Of a DNA stretch of 64,000 nt, positions 23,895-33,003 are shown in pieces. The position numbers and the translations under genes were made by a program. Origin of the DNA: Jeotgalibaca sp052266715 (GTDB taxonomy: Bacteria; Bacillota; Bacilli; Lactobacillales; Aerococcaceae); NCBI GenBank assembly GCA_052266715.1, contig JBQPRB010000010.1, one strand, 5' to 3'. The notes under the pieces were generated by a model. That model saw only the letters and a program-made list of their open reading frames with translations, made no database searches and had not been told where the DNA came from. Each line of letters opens with the position of its first letter. Within the stretch, counting starts at the first letter, position 1.

Positions 23895-25960
23895 TATTTT
23901 GCCTCCTCTATGATAGTGTGCGGGCTGAACCGCATCATCGCTGCCGCCATCTCCTTTTGGGTCAGTTCCACATTGCGTGCATCCCCTATTGGATAGAGGG
24001 GCTTGTCCAGCTTATCCATGAAGCCCTTGACGCGGTGGTAGGCCGAATGCCCCGAGTGGCGGGTATTGTAGAAGACTAGCGCATCTGGGTTGTCCAAAAA
24101 GGTCAAATCTCGGGTCACCAGCTGCTCGGCTTCCACAAACTCCCAGCTGGGGTTGGTTGCCTGCAATTTCTTATGCCAGTCCACGCGCCCTGCCAGCACG
24201 ATGATGTGCTTTCCGTTTAGGAGTTGGGTATCCGCCTCTTCCGTGCCTTCCTCCTCCTGAAACGCCAGTGTCGCTTCTAGGAATCGGATGCGCTCTTCTG
24301 CGACTCTTTCCCTCTCCGTAGCCTTTTCAAGCGCCTGTTCCAAGCGTTTAGTCTCGCGCTGTAAGACTGCCTCTTTCTCCGCCAGTGCGTCGAAGCGGAC
24401 CGCCGCTTGTGTGGCTGCCGCTCGGCTGTATTCCCGTTCTTTTCCAAGTTCTCTTTCAAGAATTTCCCGTCTGTGTGATTCCTTTTCCTGTATCAGGGTC
24501 AGTTCCGCCGCGTTAGACTGGTCGATACCCTTCAGGTATTTCGAACGGGTGTCGAAGAAGTCCCGTGCCAAGACGTACTGGAAGAGGTTGGATACGAGGT
24601 TTTCCAGCAAGCTTTCAAACTGTTCCTCGTAGGTAGCATTTTGGGAACCCTGTACGTCAACGGTGAGGCAGTAGCTTTGAAAAAAATAGGTCCATTCGTC
24701 CGCGGATAGGGAGCGATCAAAGAAACGCGGCGGGAATCCGTAGCTGCTGAACCGGTCGCGGGCATGGCGGACATTGACCGCCACTGGGTTTCCGAGTCGC
24801 AGTTCTGCCTCCAGCAGAAAAGCTTGGTGGTCTGGGCGCATGGCTTCCTTCTCCATCAACCTCTCGACCCGTTCCCGCTCATGGTCCATAATCCGACTTA
24901 TCCCGTTCATCACATGACCGTCATGGAAGAACCTTTCGCGGAATTCCTCGATGATGGTTAACTCACTATGGGCTGTAGACCAGCTGGCTAACAGGCGTTC
25001 GTTTTCTGCTATCAACTGCCCTAGGTCCCAGTAGTCAATTTCTTCCTCGATTTCAAAGTATTCATAGTAGAAGCGGAACATCCCCTCCGTTTCTTTGCCC
25101 GAAGCTGTAATCAGGGCGATGACCACTTGGATGAAACGGTGGTAGGCCATGGTTCCGTCTAGTTGCTCATAGCGCCAGCTGTCCTTTTGCCAAATTTTTT
25201 GGATATCCCGGTACCTCAACACTTGGTTCCGATCCAGATAGCGTTGGAGTCGCTTGTAGCCTTTATTTAAAAGCTGCTTGAGCGGCGCGTTATCACCCGT
25301 GTCTCGGACGTAAGAGGCAATGCCGGCCATCTTCTCTATCGTCATTAGCTGCTCCGTCGGGTACATGTAGCGTTTCTTGTCTGCCACATGCCGGCTTTTG
25401 CGGTAGTGCGCATAGTAAACGTCCGGATTCTTCTCGTAGACCCAGTCAATCTCCGCTTGCATATGAGGACTTGGTCCCATTCCGTAGAGAAGGAATGCAT
25501 CTGGGTTTTCAAGTGGTAGAGGCTCATTATAGGCATCGTAGACCCGGTTGGTGGATACGAGCAAGTAGGCCTCCTCATAGTTCATGCCTTTGCCTTCCGT
25601 CACCAGGGCTAGGGCTTCCCGCGTCCGTGTCAGCCCCTCTTGGTCCGTCCATACCCCCGCCAACTCATCCACGTTCGGCATGTGGTAGCGAAGGTCCAAG
25701 AAGAAGGACGTTAGCTCCTCGAGCGTGAACGGCGGGTTGAGGTCCTTACCGTCCCGTTGGAGCAATTGGCATGCTCGGTGGAATGCCGTGTGCCTACGTT
25801 CGACGGTTGGCTCTTCCTCTGCTTCCTGCCAACTAAACAGTCCGCCGTCATCCCCACCCAGCCAATCGTCTCCTCCCACGATTGTTTGCGCTTCCAAAAA
25901 TGTTGTTACATTAAGATCCGCCTCTTCTTCGAGTGGTATCAGTTTCCTCCGATCACTCAT
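23894..25960 (-). CDS. Large hypothetical protein with coiled coil and DUF2325-like C-terminus
   Basis: 688 residues from ATG at 25960 (GAGGAGGGG upstream; an in-frame ATG at 25987 lacks a site). The N-terminal 480 residues are mostly helical and unassigned. About 490-580 is a long charged coiled coil (QEKESHRREILERELGKERE; EKEAVLQRETKRLEQALEKA). The last 95 residues look like a DUF2325 Rossmann-type domain (HIIVLAGRVDWHKKL; NPDALVFYNTRHSGHSAYHR). Function unknown. GC-rich composition and the isolated position suggest recent acquisition. Confidence 0.75.
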   Translation of the reverse strand: MSDRRKLIPLEEEADLNVTTFLEAQTIVGGDDWLGGDDGGLFSWQEAEEEPTVERRHTAFHRACQLLQRDGKDLNPPFTLEELTSFFLDLRYHMPNVDELAGVWTDQEGLTRTREALALVTEGKGMNYEEAYLLVSTNRVYDAYNEPLPLENPDAFLLYGMGPSPHMQAEIDWVYEKNPDVYYAHYRKSRHVADKKRYMYPTEQLMTIEKMAGIASYVRDTGDNAPLKQLLNKGYKRLQRYLDRNQVLRYRDIQKIWQKDSWRYEQLDGTMAYHRFIQVVIALITASGKETEGMFRFYYEYFEIEEEIDYWDLGQLIAENERLLASWSTAHSELTIIEEFRERFFHDGHVMNGISRIMDHERERVERLMEKEAMRPDHQAFLLEAELRLGNPVAVNVRHARDRFSSYGFPPRFFDRSLSADEWTYFFQSYCLTVDVQGSQNATYEEQFESLLENLVSNLFQYVLARDFFDTRSKYLKGIDQSNAAELTLIQEKESHRREILERELGKEREYSRAAATQAAVRFDALAEKEAVLQRETKRLEQALEKATERERVAEERIRFLEATLAFQEEEGTEEADTQLLNGKHIIVLAGRVDWHKKLQATNPSWEFVEAEQLVTRDLTFLDNPDALVFYNTRHSGHSAYHRVKGFMDKLDKPLYPIGDARNVELTQKEMAAAMMRFSPHTIIEEAK

Positions 25961-26477
25961 GCAACCCCTCCTCTTCTTGGTATTCACCCTTCCATTTTAC
26001 CACAATATTGTGCCACTTCAATGCTTCGATGGATGACATTTTCATGTATCCTATGGCTTTTTATGGAGATAGTTTGTCAAATTAAATTAATGAAATTGGC
26101 ACCTTAACCATCTTTTTTTCAAGTAACTTCTAATGATTTTCCTCTTTAATGCGTTCTGAAAAGAAGTAAGGTTTGTGAACCATTCATGATTCCAATACAA
26201 AAAACAACTATTTTATTCTTGTACCCACCTATGGTTTACAACGACAATATTATTTTGATTAAAGGTAAAGCTATAGCTTTACCTTTAAAACTGACTTCAA
26301 CCAAAGTTTTTATAATCAGAAAAAAAATAAAATTGATCTGTATTTAACTTGAAACGTCTTTTTCAAACGAAATAATTCAATATCCATAGAAGCACTATTA
26401 TCATTAGATTATTGACAAAATCTCTATAGTTGTTACCTACTAGATTATTTTTAAAACTACATAAAAGATGATAAACA
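25961..26477. other. AT-rich intergenic region upstream of the GC-rich cassette
   Basis: Roughly 500 bases without a supportable gene. A perfect 30-bp palindrome (26259-26288) stands out. Composition drops abruptly to AT-rich at the cassette's start codon, marking a junction. Confidence 0.5.
26259..26288. repeat. 30-bp perfect palindrome
   Basis: TTAAAGGTAAAGCTA and its exact complement abut with no spacer. It could form a cruciform or bind a dimeric protein. No U-run follows. Confidence 0.8.
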
Positions 26478-26697
26478 TATTACCGATTTCCGCGCGACAA
26501 ATTCTCCCGTAACTCCCCCCAACTCTTTCAACTGCTCATCCGTCAAACTCCCGCGTTTCTTGCGGCCATGTCCTTGAACCTTGTGATACTCAGATTCTTT
26601 ATTACGGGCACGTTTGGATCTTTGGAGTTCAAACATCAAATCGAGAACCGACATGCGGTTGGCGTATTTGTTGAAGAAGAGTTGTTGCTCAGCCAGG
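26478..26697 (-). pseudogene. Truncated, frameshifted second copy of the rae1 3' end
   Basis: The minus strand encodes LAEQQLFFNKYANRMSVLDL and KRARNKESEYHKVQGHGRKK, matching the C-terminal 65 residues of intact Rae1 at 33002-33529 with scattered changes. A run of six G near 26515 adds one base. Removing one G restores a natural ending (ELRENLSRGNR, stop). The 5' half is missing. The divergence suggests a copy from a related genome rather than a fresh local duplication. Confidence 0.85.
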
Positions 26698-26702
26698 CAC
26701 AT

Positions 26703-27100
26703 TTCGAAGGTGTTTTATATTGTCCCATTTAATTATATTAGTCTAGATTGAATCAATGGTTGAATCAATTCCTAATAACTTATTCAAATCCATTAAGTTT
26801 GATTGTAAGAAAGAATTTTCCAATTGGAAATCTTTAATCAACCAAGATGATATCGTTATTTATTACGCCAATTCTGGAATGCCTTCATTGTGCGCATTTA
26901 AATGAAAACCTCACCAGTTACCTGTGGAAAGATAAGGTGTCAAAAGAGATGGACTTCAATCAAACGGGTCAAGTCTTTATCACCTCGATTGCGAACATGC
27001 CAATAACATTCCCAGAAAAGCCTTAACTTACCTAATGTCGCTGGAAATATTTTTGAGTTGTCTCGATGTATTTACTTTATTTTATTTAAATTGACAAATC
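26703..27100. other. Intergenic remnant region upstream of the tkt terminator
   Basis: About 400 bases with only short broken frames on both strands (for example a plus-strand stretch KCLHCAHLNENL..KEMDFNQTGQ at 26880-27025). This looks like decayed coding DNA of unknown origin. Confidence 0.35.
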
Positions 27101-27148
27101 AAAAAAATAAAACTTCTACCTCTTATATGTTAAAAGGTAGAAGTTTTA
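27101..27148 (-). terminator. Terminator after the transketolase gene
   Basis: The minus-strand stem AAAACTTCTACCT/AGGTAGAAGTTTT, followed by ATTTTTTTG, ends the PTS-transketolase operon. Confidence 0.85.
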
Positions 27149-27171
27149 AAGTTGAAGGAGGAATATATCAA

Positions 27172-29160
27172 TTAGTTTATTTCAATGATATTCTTCATTT
27201 CTCGAGCAATTCTTTCTGGATTTATATCAAGTTTTTGTAGTAATTCTACTCCTGGACCTGATGATTGGAAAGTGTCAACACTAATGATAGACCCTTTCTC
27301 ACCCACATATTGTCTCCATCCAAACTTAACTCCTAATTCAACAGATACTCTGTTAACAATATCAGATGGCATAACTGATTCTTTATATTCTTGAGATTGT
27401 TTTTCAAAAAGTTCCCAACTTGGCATCGAAATAACGTTTACATCAATATTATCTTCTTTCAAAATATTTTGAGCATCTAGCGCTAACTCAACCTCAGAAC
27501 CAGTTGCAATAATAATACCCACTGGATTTTCAACCTCTGAGATAATATATGCTCCTTTTTCAACACCATCTAATCTAGCTTGATTTAATACTGGAACATC
27601 ATGTCTACCCAAAGCAATAACTGTCGGAGTATTCTTAGATTCAAATGCGATTTTCCAAGCCGCAATAGTCTCATTTGCATCAGCTGGACGAACTACATTA
27701 ATGTTTGGCATAGCTCTTAAGGACATTAGTTGCTCTAATGGTTGATGTGTCGGACCATCCTGTCCAAGTAATAAAGAATCATGTGTCATGACATATGTTA
27801 CAGGAACATCCATAATCGCAGAATGTCGGATTGCAGATCGCATATAATCAGAGAATATTAGAAATGTACCACAGTAGGGTCTGATCCCTCCGTGTAAGCC
27901 TACTCCATTGGAAATTGATGCCATTGCAAATTCCCTTACACCGAAATGTACATTAGGACCTGTGAAATCCCCTCTGGACATGAACGGCTCACTGGTGATA
28001 GTTGTTTTGTTTGATGAAGCTAAATCTGCAGAACCACCAAGTAAAACTGGATAATGCTCATAAATTTTGTTCAAAACTATTCCGCTTGCTGAACGAGTAG
28101 CTAACTTATCCTGAGTAAATTTTTCGATTTGAGGGAATTCATAATTATTATTCAATGCGTTTAATAGCTGTTCAGATAACTCAGGATTTTCTTTACTATA
28201 AGAGTCAAAAAGCTGATTCCAATCATCTTCTGATTTTTTCCCTTTATCCTGAATTTCAGAATAATGTTCCTTAACATCATCTGGAACAAAGAACTTTTCT
28301 TCATAGTCCCACTCATAAAATTCTTTAACTAACATGGTTTCTTTCTCACCTATAGGGTCACTGTGAATATTGGAAGTTCCTTGGAGATTTGGAGAACCAT
28401 ATCCAATTGTAGTCTTTACCTCTATAAGAGTAGGCTTGTCTGTTACTCTTTTTCCTTCTTCGATTGCTTCTTTTACTTCCTTCCAATCGTTTCCATCTTG
28501 GACCTTAATAGTATGCCAGTTCATAGCATCAAATTTTTTTAGTGTGTCTTCTGAGTAGGATAAGCTCAGGTCCCCATCCGATGTAATATCATTTGAATCA
28601 TACAGGACAATTAACTTTCCTAATCCTAAATGACCAGCTAATGAGGCAGCCTCATTTGCAACTCCTTCCTCTAAATCTCCGTCACCACAAATGGTATAAG
28701 TGTAGTGATCGATAACTTTATGTTTATCAGTATTAAATTTGGAAGCTAGGTGAGCTTCAGCCAAAGCCAATCCCACTGTCATGGAAAATCCTTGCCCCAG
28801 TGGTCCAGTTGTTGCTTCTACCCCAGGTGTAACATGTACTTCTGGGTGTCCTGGAGTTTTGCTACCAACTTGCCTAAAGGATTTTAAATCTTCAATAGAA
28901 AGATCATAACCCGATAAGTGAAGTAAAGAATACAGTAATATTGACCCATGACCAGAAGTTAAGACAAATCTATCTCTATTAAACCAAAGAGGATTGCGAG
29001 GATTATAATTCATGATGTCTTTAAATAATACATATCCTGCAGTCGCCGATCCAAGAGGCATTCCTAAGTGACCGTGATTAACATATTCAACTGTATCCAG
29101 ACACAACGTCCGGATAGTATCTACAGATTTCTGTTCTATTTTTTTTTCTACATTTAGCAC
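27172..29160 (-). CDS. tkt: Transketolase
   Basis: 662 residues from GTG at 29160, chosen because GGAGG lies nine bases upstream (the ATG at 29181 is upstream of that site). It moves two-carbon units between sugar phosphates using thiamine diphosphate. Seen: GHLGMPLGSATAGYVLF, the TPP/Mg motif GDGDLEEGVANEA, GPTHQPLEQL and a C-terminal domain. Last gene of the PTS operon, which suggests the imported sugar acid or pentitol enters the pentose phosphate pathway. A second housekeeping transketolase probably exists elsewhere. Confidence 0.95.
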   Translation of the reverse strand: MLNVEKKIEQKSVDTIRTLCLDTVEYVNHGHLGMPLGSATAGYVLFKDIMNYNPRNPLWFNRDRFVLTSGHGSILLYSLLHLSGYDLSIEDLKSFRQVGSKTPGHPEVHVTPGVEATTGPLGQGFSMTVGLALAEAHLASKFNTDKHKVIDHYTYTICGDGDLEEGVANEAASLAGHLGLGKLIVLYDSNDITSDGDLSLSYSEDTLKKFDAMNWHTIKVQDGNDWKEVKEAIEEGKRVTDKPTLIEVKTTIGYGSPNLQGTSNIHSDPIGEKETMLVKEFYEWDYEEKFFVPDDVKEHYSEIQDKGKKSEDDWNQLFDSYSKENPELSEQLLNALNNNYEFPQIEKFTQDKLATRSASGIVLNKIYEHYPVLLGGSADLASSNKTTITSEPFMSRGDFTGPNVHFGVREFAMASISNGVGLHGGIRPYCGTFLIFSDYMRSAIRHSAIMDVPVTYVMTHDSLLLGQDGPTHQPLEQLMSLRAMPNINVVRPADANETIAAWKIAFESKNTPTVIALGRHDVPVLNQARLDGVEKGAYIISEVENPVGIIIATGSEVELALDAQNILKEDNIDVNVISMPSWELFEKQSQEYKESVMPSDIVNRVSVELGVKFGWRQYVGEKGSIISVDTFQSSGPGVELLQKLDINPERIAREMKNIIEIN

Positions 29161-29203
29161 TTTTACATTCCTCCATAACATTTTTTATTCTCAGATAATT
29201 TAC

Positions 29204-30478
29204 TTAGAATATACCTTGGAAAAACTTGCCAATATAATACAGTATGAAACCAACAATATTAAAATCTGTCTCTGGGAAAGCAGTCCCTTGTAAACCGATA
29301 TCAGCCATAATAGGATAAATAATAGCTGGTCCTACAGCAATTAAAATTCCTACAACGAATGATCCTACAACCGCACCTTTCCATCCTCCAGTAGCATTAC
29401 CGAAAACACCCGCTGTTGCTCCAATAAAGAAGTAAGGAACCGCTACAGGGATTATTACGGGCATTTCTAACATTCCAAAAATAAACATCATTATTAAACC
29501 AGCCGCATAAGCGCTTAGGAACCCAATTACTGTCGCCGTTGGAGCATATGGAAATACAACTGGACAGTCTAAGGCTGGCCTTGAATTAGGGATTAATTTA
29601 GAAGAAATCCCCTCGAAAGCGGTTACTATTTCACCCAAGAGTAACCTTACGCCCGTAATAATTACGTATAGACCGGCTGAGAAGTTTAAAGATTGGAATA
29701 GTGGGTATACTAACCAATTAACTCCTCCAGATAAATTTTCTACTGTTTCTTTACCAGCCGCAATAGCCGCTACATAATAGAAGATTAGCATTGTCAAGCC
29801 TACACCAACGATATAGTCTTTAAAAATTGATAACCAACCTGGGAGCTTTAAGTTCTCTGTACTGTCTTCTGGGTTACCAACTTTACTGCCAATCCACCCA
29901 GAGAGAGCATACCCTACAGTAACGTAGTGCCCCATTGCTATCTCGTCATGACCAGTAATTTTCCGCATTGTCGGTTGAGCAATTGCTGGGAAAACTGCAG
30001 CAGATATTCCTAAGATAACTCCCCCTAAAATAATAATAACGGTATTATTGGCGTCTAATGCTTTAAGAATTACAGTAAGTAGTGCAGCTAAGTAAAGGTT
30101 GTGCTGTCCTGTTAGAAAAATATTTTTAAAAGGTGTTATTCTAGCTACAACAAGGTTCATTGCGAATCCTAGCACCATAACCAAAGAAACAACAGTTCCA
30201 AACTTTTCTTGGGCTAAAGCTGTTACTGCCTCTGCTAAAGGCAACACTCCTTCAAGACCAAACCCACTAGCAAACATTTCTTGGAAACTGTTTAATGCTG
30301 AAGCTGCAGCTCCAGACCCAATCCCGAAAACAAGAAAGCCAACTATTGTTTTAATAGTTCCAGTAATGACTTCATCTACGGGAGACTTTTGTAATACAAG
30401 CCCAATAAAAGCCATTAAACCTACAAGTATTGCTGCTGAACCTAATAAGTCATATACGATAACTTCCAAAAAACTCAT
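29204..30478 (-). CDS. ulaA: PTS ascorbate-family transporter IIC component (UlaA/SgaT-like)
   Basis: 424 residues with about ten hydrophobic helices. Family features include VARITPFKNIFLTGQHNLYLA, GHYVTVGYALSGWIG and a C-terminal PVAVPYFFIGATAGVFGN. It is the membrane channel of the L-ascorbate (AG) PTS superfamily; pentitols or other sugar acids are possible substrates. It follows the IIB gene by 19 bases. A transketolase gene downstream, rather than ula catabolic genes, leaves the substrate open. Confidence 0.9.
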   Translation of the reverse strand: MSFLEVIVYDLLGSAAILVGLMAFIGLVLQKSPVDEVITGTIKTIVGFLVFGIGSGAAASALNSFQEMFASGFGLEGVLPLAEAVTALAQEKFGTVVSLVMVLGFAMNLVVARITPFKNIFLTGQHNLYLAALLTVILKALDANNTVIIILGGVILGISAAVFPAIAQPTMRKITGHDEIAMGHYVTVGYALSGWIGSKVGNPEDSTENLKLPGWLSIFKDYIVGVGLTMLIFYYVAAIAAGKETVENLSGGVNWLVYPLFQSLNFSAGLYVIITGVRLLLGEIVTAFEGISSKLIPNSRPALDCPVVFPYAPTATVIGFLSAYAAGLIMMFIFGMLEMPVIIPVAVPYFFIGATAGVFGNATGGWKGAVVGSFVVGILIAVGPAIIYPIMADIGLQGTAFPETDFNIVGFILYYIGKFFQGIF

Positions 30479-30497
30479 TTACAACCCCTCCACAATC

Positions 30498-30773
30498 CTA
30501 AATTTCTTGTAAGAACATTAATAATTTTTCTTTTATTTCTACTTTATCCATTAAATTATTTATTCCAATTACATAAGGGACTTTTCCTTCCATTTCTTGT
30601 TTCAAATCATTCATAGTGATTAATAGATCCCCATTAAAATGACTCACTGCATCAATGGAATCATGTTGTACTTTAATCGGAAACTTGTTTTCTTTGATTA
30701 CCTGATTTACCTTAATTTTCAACATCATACTTGAACCCATTCCTGTCCTACAGGCAATTAACGCTTGTTTCAT
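30498..30773 (-). CDS. ulaB: PTS IIB component, lactose/ascorbate type
   Basis: 91 residues. The phosphorylated Cys lies at residue 8 in the P-loop ACRTGMGSSMMLKIKV. Small cytoplasmic phosphocarrier that takes phosphate from the IIA domain and hands it to the sugar bound to UlaA. The only IIA in the operon is the domain fused to the upstream regulator. Its start overlaps the regulator's stop (ATGA). Confidence 0.93.
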   Translation of the reverse strand: MKQALIACRTGMGSSMMLKIKVNQVIKENKFPIKVQHDSIDAVSHFNGDLLITMNDLKQEMEGKVPYVIGINNLMDKVEIKEKLLMFLQEI

Positions 30774-32851
30774 AATATTTCCTCCTTCTCTTTCTCAAAA
30801 TTTTTAATATATTTGTATACCGATTTTGAATCAGTAGCTGATTCTAACATTTCATAAAACCCTTCTAATTCAAGTAATTCTATCAATTCGGACATTGCTG
30901 TCAAATGACTGGAATTATCTTGGGCGGCTAGACAAAATACATACTTTACTGGATCATTTTCTTCATTCCCAAAGACAACTGGATTTTTTAAAGTACTTAT
31001 ACTGATGGCAGTTTCGACTACACCGTCCTCAGCTCTAGCATGAGGCATTGCTACATGTTTTGAAATAACAATGTATGGGCCGTACTCTTCTGCGGTATGA
31101 ATCATTGCATCTATATATTGCTCCTTAACTTTCTTCTCTGTCACAAGCGATGCACCACATAGTTTAATTGTTTCTCGCCAGTTCCCAGCTTGGACATTGA
31201 GACTAATAAGTTTTTCGCTTGTCAAATCGCTTAGCATTGCTTCACTTCTTTTCTTTTTGTAGTGATTGTTTAATTTACTACTTAATTCGAAATATAAAGA
31301 CTCTCTATTATTAATAGTTGAATATTTTTCGATAATCTCTATTAACTCATCTAAATTAATAAATTCGCTCACTTCAGATTTAAAGTGATTATTAAAATTT
31401 TTTACTAAATTATTTTTCTCAGAGTAATTCATGATGGGACTTACAACAAAGCAAGGATGCCCGTTTATCCTATTTTGATTGATTGGAGTAGTTGAAAAAT
31501 ATAAATCAACCTCAGTGTTTACTGTTTCTACATCCGTTGTTTCTATAGTTTCGATGAAACGGACATAAGGAAATAATGCTCTTAATTCTTCAGTTAATAT
31601 TTTTGATGTTCCAATTCCATTTGGACATACCACTGCTGCAATGAGTTGTTTATTTTTAAAACTATGATTATCCCTATTCGCAATAACCAACGTTGCAAAA
31701 TACATTGTCATCAAGCTTATTTCATCTTTTGAAAACTTTTGACTAAAAGTATTAGAGAGTGGTTTGATACTTTCTTCAACAAAAGAATAAACTAAAGGAT
31801 ATTCTTCAATAATTTTTTCTGCAAGAGCATTTATTGTCGGAAGCCTAAATAATAACCTGTAATATGATGATCTAAAATGGCTATAGAAATCTGCAACAAA
31901 CTTTTCTTCCCTGTCCAGTTTGATTCCTGAAATAGATGTAAATTTAAAAGTTATACCTTTCACTAATTCTAGTATTGCTTCTCTATCACAAGTCTCTTCA
32001 TAATAATTCCCTTCTGATTGTCCCAAAATCCATGCAGTTACATAGTTTCTTTCAAAATCGGAATCTAGAGAAAATGAATTTAATAATTCTTGTGACAACT
32101 CAAACTCTTTCATTAAATAAAAAATAGAGAACTCTTTAGATTGTTGTAAGGTATTTCCATTCTTGATTCTAAAAAACAGTAAAATCAGCCCATATATAAA
32201 TTCTTCTCTTTTAGCTTCAGTAAAGTACATATTATATTTTTCTAGTAGATGATTAATAAATCTGTAGTGATTAGTAAACTCAATTTGTTTTTCTTTAGCT
32301 AATAATGATAGGATCGTTAGGAACGATTTTTTATTTTCGAGAAGATTTATTAAGCTTTTTAGAGCTAAATATCTAATATCTATTTCATTACCGCTTAAGT
32401 AATAACCTACCTCCTTATTATTTTTAATTTGGACATCTAATACTGAGATTTCTTTACCTTTTTCTTGGATATCTGTCCAACCTGTAGTAGAGCTAATCTT
32501 CACAAGATTTGAGTAATGAAATAATGATATGTAGTCATTTTTTAAAAAAAGAAAAAGATAGAGTAAATGCTGCCGTTCTTCTTTACCAAGATGATAGTTT
32601 CTTTTGTTTTCTTCGTTACTCTCCACTAAATACCTTTGAATGTGATTTCTAGACTCTGCAGAAATCAGATAACCTTTCCGAGGAACTTTTATGACTTCAT
32701 CTATTCCTTGACTATTTAACCAATCATTTAATTTTGATATACTGTACTCTACTTGTCTTCTAGACAATTCAAGTTGCTCTATCAAATAATTCATACTGAC
32801 AATGTCTTGAGTAATTAAAATTCTCATTAATAATATTAATCTTTCTTCCAA
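30770..32851 (-). CDS. BglG/MtlR-type PRD transcription regulator with fused PTS IIB-like and IIA domains
   Basis: 693 residues, TTG start eight bases after GGAGG. Order: an N-terminal helix-turn-helix (MNYLIEQLELSRRQVEYSIS), PRD modules (about 180-400), a IIB-like domain with Cys in VVCPNGIGTSKIL (about 408), and a C-terminal IIA domain whose His is in HVAMPHARAEDG (about 604). Phosphorylation of PRDs and domains by the PTS should tune activation of the operon, and the IIA domain may also feed UlaB. First gene of the operon, behind two cre-like sites. Confidence 0.9.
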   Translation of the reverse strand: MEERLILLMRILITQDIVSMNYLIEQLELSRRQVEYSISKLNDWLNSQGIDEVIKVPRKGYLISAESRNHIQRYLVESNEENKRNYHLGKEERQHLLYLFLFLKNDYISLFHYSNLVKISSTTGWTDIQEKGKEISVLDVQIKNNKEVGYYLSGNEIDIRYLALKSLINLLENKKSFLTILSLLAKEKQIEFTNHYRFINHLLEKYNMYFTEAKREEFIYGLILLFFRIKNGNTLQQSKEFSIFYLMKEFELSQELLNSFSLDSDFERNYVTAWILGQSEGNYYEETCDREAILELVKGITFKFTSISGIKLDREEKFVADFYSHFRSSYYRLLFRLPTINALAEKIIEEYPLVYSFVEESIKPLSNTFSQKFSKDEISLMTMYFATLVIANRDNHSFKNKQLIAAVVCPNGIGTSKILTEELRALFPYVRFIETIETTDVETVNTEVDLYFSTTPINQNRINGHPCFVVSPIMNYSEKNNLVKNFNNHFKSEVSEFINLDELIEIIEKYSTINNRESLYFELSSKLNNHYKKKRSEAMLSDLTSEKLISLNVQAGNWRETIKLCGASLVTEKKVKEQYIDAMIHTAEEYGPYIVISKHVAMPHARAEDGVVETAISISTLKNPVVFGNEENDPVKYVFCLAAQDNSSHLTAMSELIELLELEGFYEMLESATDSKSVYKYIKNFEKEKEEIL

Positions 32852-32886
32852 GGTTTGGGCCTCCTTATAATTAGATTATTACAATA

Positions 32887-32900
32887 TTTAAGCGCTTTCA
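32887..32900. promoter_or_regulatory. cre-like site (CcpA operator) before the PTS operon
   Basis: Reverse strand TGAAAGCGCTTAAA fits the catabolite-responsive element (TGWAARCGYTWNCA) closely. It overlaps a candidate -35 TTGAAA whose -10 TAATCT follows 17 bases on, so CcpA binding would block the promoter. Confidence 0.7.
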
Positions 32901-32943
32901 ATTAAAGTTCATATCAATTTGTGTGATTGTTAGTGACAAAAAA

Positions 32944-32957
32944 AGAAAGCGCATTCA
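32944..32957. promoter_or_regulatory. Second cre-like site before the PTS operon
   Basis: Reverse strand TGAATGCGCTTTCT, 57 bases upstream of the first cre-like site. Paired sites strengthen the case for glucose repression of the operon. Confidence 0.6.
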
Positions 32958-32976
32958 AAAAAAGAGTCTTTATTTA

Positions 32977-33003
32977 AAATAAAAGAGCCTTATGTAGGCT
33001 CTT
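32977..33003 (-). terminator. Terminator after rae1
   Basis: The minus-strand AAGAGCC/GGCTCTT stem with loop TACATA is followed by TTATTTT. It starts at the rae1 stop codon. Confidence 0.8.

Noticed and set aside
26880..27030. Transposase fragment in the plus strand
   Set aside because: Short peptide stretches could not be tied to any transposase family; kept only as decayed coding DNA.
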